Source: PALSA-1440 sp050011195
GTDB taxonomy: Bacteria > Verrucomicrobiota > Verrucomicrobiia > Limisphaerales > UBA8199
DNA: 32,642 bases
NCBI GenBank assembly: GCA_050011195.1
Contig: JBEKJO010000057.1
Location: 1-32,642 of the forward strand
Direction: 5' to 3'
Both the position numbers and the translations under genes were made by a program. Every line of letters begins with the position of its first letter. Position 1 is the stretch's first letter. The notes beneath the pieces were generated by a model that searched no databases, was not told the DNA's origin, and saw nothing but the letters and a program-made list of their open reading frames with translations. Below are positions 30,970 to 32,642 of this stretch, piece after piece.

Positions 30970-32642
30970 TTATTTGACTACACCTCCGAAATAGCCATAG
31001 GCATCATAGTATCCGAGCCCATAAACCTGGACGCCTACCGGCTGGGAACTGGTGACAGTATGAGTGGTAGCTCCGGACACGTCATTGGTGACGGAGAGTT
31101 GCGCGCCGTAATAGCCGCTGGTTCCAATGGCGACGTAATTGGCGGGGGCCACCAGTGAACCATCCACCCAGGTGCTGTTGGTGGCCGATTGGGGCACGAT
31201 GATGTTCAGGTAGTTTTCAGGAAAGACTCCCGTTGCGTGATCGTCAGGGAGGGAAAAGACGGTATTCGTTTGCAAATAGCGGCCTGTGGGCGGCACCAGG
31301 ATTTCGCAGGGGTCTCCAAATCCGCCATCGAAGAAGCATCCATTGGCGAATTGGGCCACCTGGATGGGCTTGCTGGCCTGAAATTCCACCGGCCCGTCCA
31401 GGATGATGTCATAGAACTGCCCGGCCTGGTTTGTGACCACCACTACCTCATTGCTGGTGGTTACCGTCCAGGGAGAGGAACTCTCGTCCACAATCGTCAC
31501 CACGAGGCCGCTGATGGTCACCACGGTGTTGCTGTAGGCGGCGAGGACGCGGTAACTGTCTCCGTTCGTCCGTCCGGCGAAAGAGAGCGCCAATGCCTGG
31601 GTGCCCCAGGTGTCCACCGGCAATTGCTGCTGCATCAGCGGGTTTCCCGCCAAAGTGTTGGTGTCGGGCACAAAGGCCTCGCTTGCGCCGGCGAACACGG
31701 CAATGGGTTTGTCGGCAGCAATCCAGGTTCCCGTCACGTCATTCGTGTACTCATATTCCCAGGTGCCGATTTGGTAAGTCTGTCCCTGCATGAGGTTGGT
31801 TTGATAAGAATTGGTATGCCCCTGGAGGTCAACCATCGGGGGCGGTGTGATGGTCACTGTGGTATTGTCCGCCGTGGCCACAATCCCAAACAGGGAGTAG
31901 GTGTCATCAACGCCACCATCATACACATCCGCCGGACGGGCCAGGACGCAGTAATTGGTTCCCAGCAAGGGCACGGGCAAACAGTTGAAGGCTGCGCTAT
32001 TATAAGGATCAAAGTCCATCGCGACGACCGATATGGGCTGACTGGCGGTAACCTGGATGCCCTTGGTTTCCACCATATCCATATCGAAACTGAAAATCAT
32101 TATGCCGGGATCAAGGTCATAAATATTCGTCACCGCTCCTGCCGCCACCGAGAAGGGGTAGGTGATGCCAAGGCCGGGCATAGTGACCGTTCCTGTGGCG
32201 CCCACTGGACTCGATATGAAAAGTGACAATTCATCATAAGAGTCCATATCGCAGAACGCCAGCCAGAAGTTGGTGCCCAGAGAATCGGTTGCGGTCAGGT
32301 CGTTTGGGGGACCGAGGCGGTAAAAGCCCTGGGCATTGGGTGCGGGAACCGTGAGATTCGTCTGCCCCGGGTCGGTGCGCAGGAGCCATTGCCATGAGAC
32401 CGGCGGGGCAAGGTTGGTGCAATAAAGCAGATCATACACTCCGTTGGTCACGTTCCACGGCGGAAGGATGAGCAGGTTGGCGGTCGCGTTCGTGACCGAC
32501 ATTGACAGGATTTGGAGCCGCAAGTCATTCGTGGAGGGGGGGTCTCCGTTGAAGGGCATGCCGCCCTCCGGCGAATCATTGGTGCCGTTGCCAACCCCCG
32601 GCGGCAGTGGCGGGCTGTCCAGGTCCGGGGCGCTCATTTGGC
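30970..32642 (-). CDS. IgGFc-binding-domain surface protein (5' partial)
   Basis: At least 555 residues are visible. The first Met (32637) lacks a signal peptide and the frame stays open to the window edge, so the true start is probably outside. A ~75-residue N-terminal module (Y-D-L-L-Y-C-T-N-L, L-L-R-T-D-P-G-Q-T-N-L-T-V, G-F-Y-R-L-G) is common in verrucomicrobial exoproteins. From about residue 115 the protein matches the IgGFc-binding N-terminal domain seen in many bacterial surface proteins: G-T-N-F-W-L-A-F, L-F-I-S-S, Y-P-F-S-V-A-A-G-A-V-T-N-I, and the later P-I-A-V-F-A-G and P-I-Q-V-A-Q-F. It has no PEP-CTERM tail. The IgG name is historical; binding to antibody is not implied. It is followed 32 bp later by a PEP-CTERM gene. 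Confidence 0.82.
   Translation of the reverse strand, partial: QMSAPDLDSPPLPPGVGNGTNDSPEGGMPFNGDPPSTNDLRLQILSMSVTNATANLLILPPWNVTNGVYDLLYCTNLAPPVSWQWLLRTDPGQTNLTVPAPNAQGFYRLGPPNDLTATDSLGTNFWLAFCDMDSYDELSLFISSPVGATGTVTMPGLGITYPFSVAAGAVTNIYDLDPGIMIFSFDMDMVETKGIQVTASQPISVVAMDFDPYNSAAFNCLPVPLLGTNYCVLARPADVYDGGVDDTYSLFGIVATADNTTVTITPPPMVDLQGHTNSYQTNLMQGQTYQIGTWEYEYTNDVTGTWIAADKPIAVFAGASEAFVPDTNTLAGNPLMQQQLPVDTWGTQALALSFAGRTNGDSYRVLAAYSNTVVTISGLVVTIVDESSSPWTVTTSNEVVVVTNQAGQFYDIILDGPVEFQASKPIQVAQFANGCFFDGGFGDPCEILVPPTGRYLQTNTVFSLPDDHATGVFPENYLNIIVPQSATNSTWVDGSLVAPANYVAIGTSGYYGAQLSVTNDVSGATTHTVTSSQPVGVQVYGLGYYDAYGYFGGVVK

Overview
The window looks like a chromosomal segment of a Verrucomicrobia-type bacterium, probably near the Pedosphaera/Limisphaera group. 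That placement is an inference from gene content: high GC, several prepilin-like proteins with a near-identical F-T-L-I-E-L-L N-terminus, PEP-CTERM anchored exoproteins, a ThuA protein next to a Tat-exported Gfo/Idh/MocA protein, and very long secreted beta-rich proteins with a C-terminal domain ending in F-Y-x-I/V-R. No rRNA, tRNA, CRISPR array, transposase or phage gene was seen.

Region 1 (about 700-15922, + strand) is the most unusual part. Three giant secreted paralogues (about 1110-1147 aa) share one architecture: signal peptide, propeller-like region, two Calx-beta-like repeats, a lectin/LamG-like jelly-roll and a small C-terminal domain. They share a promoter-like motif and an 88-93 nt leader. 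They alternate with four prepilin-like genes in the order giant 1, prepilin A, prepilin B, giant 2, giant 3, prepilin B', prepilin A'. In each prepilin pair one member has a canonical H-X9-DG motif and the other a degenerate one. Giants 2 and 3 are a tandem duplication that also copied a long hairpin, the promoter and the leader. A tandem pair of TTGACA-N17-GATATT promoter-like elements precedes the first prepilin gene.

Region 2 (15990-18289, - strand) is a two-gene unit: a zinc-ribbon, single-membrane-span protein followed by a soluble PAS histidine kinase. Region 3 (18504-22244, + strand) holds a ThuA-domain protein, a Tat-exported Gfo/Idh/MocA oxidoreductase that lacks the usual lysine of its E-K-P motif, a YceI-like protein, and a stand-alone response regulator that ends tail-to-tail with trpE.

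Region 4 (22241-24892, - strand) is hisI, a multi-pass membrane protein of unknown role, then trpE. Region 5 (24999-28251, - strand) is a RecQ helicase fused to a ComF-like phosphoribosyltransferase, followed 37 bp later by a DprA-family protein. This is a plausible DNA-processing or defence pair. A REP-like inverted repeat lies upstream of it.

Region 6 (28594-32642) carries two PEP-CTERM proteins and a 5'-truncated IgGFc-binding-domain protein on the - strand. A remnant of nagB (glucosamine-6-phosphate deaminase) sits between the two PEP-CTERM genes on the + strand. All functional calls come from reading motifs by eye; no database search was run.
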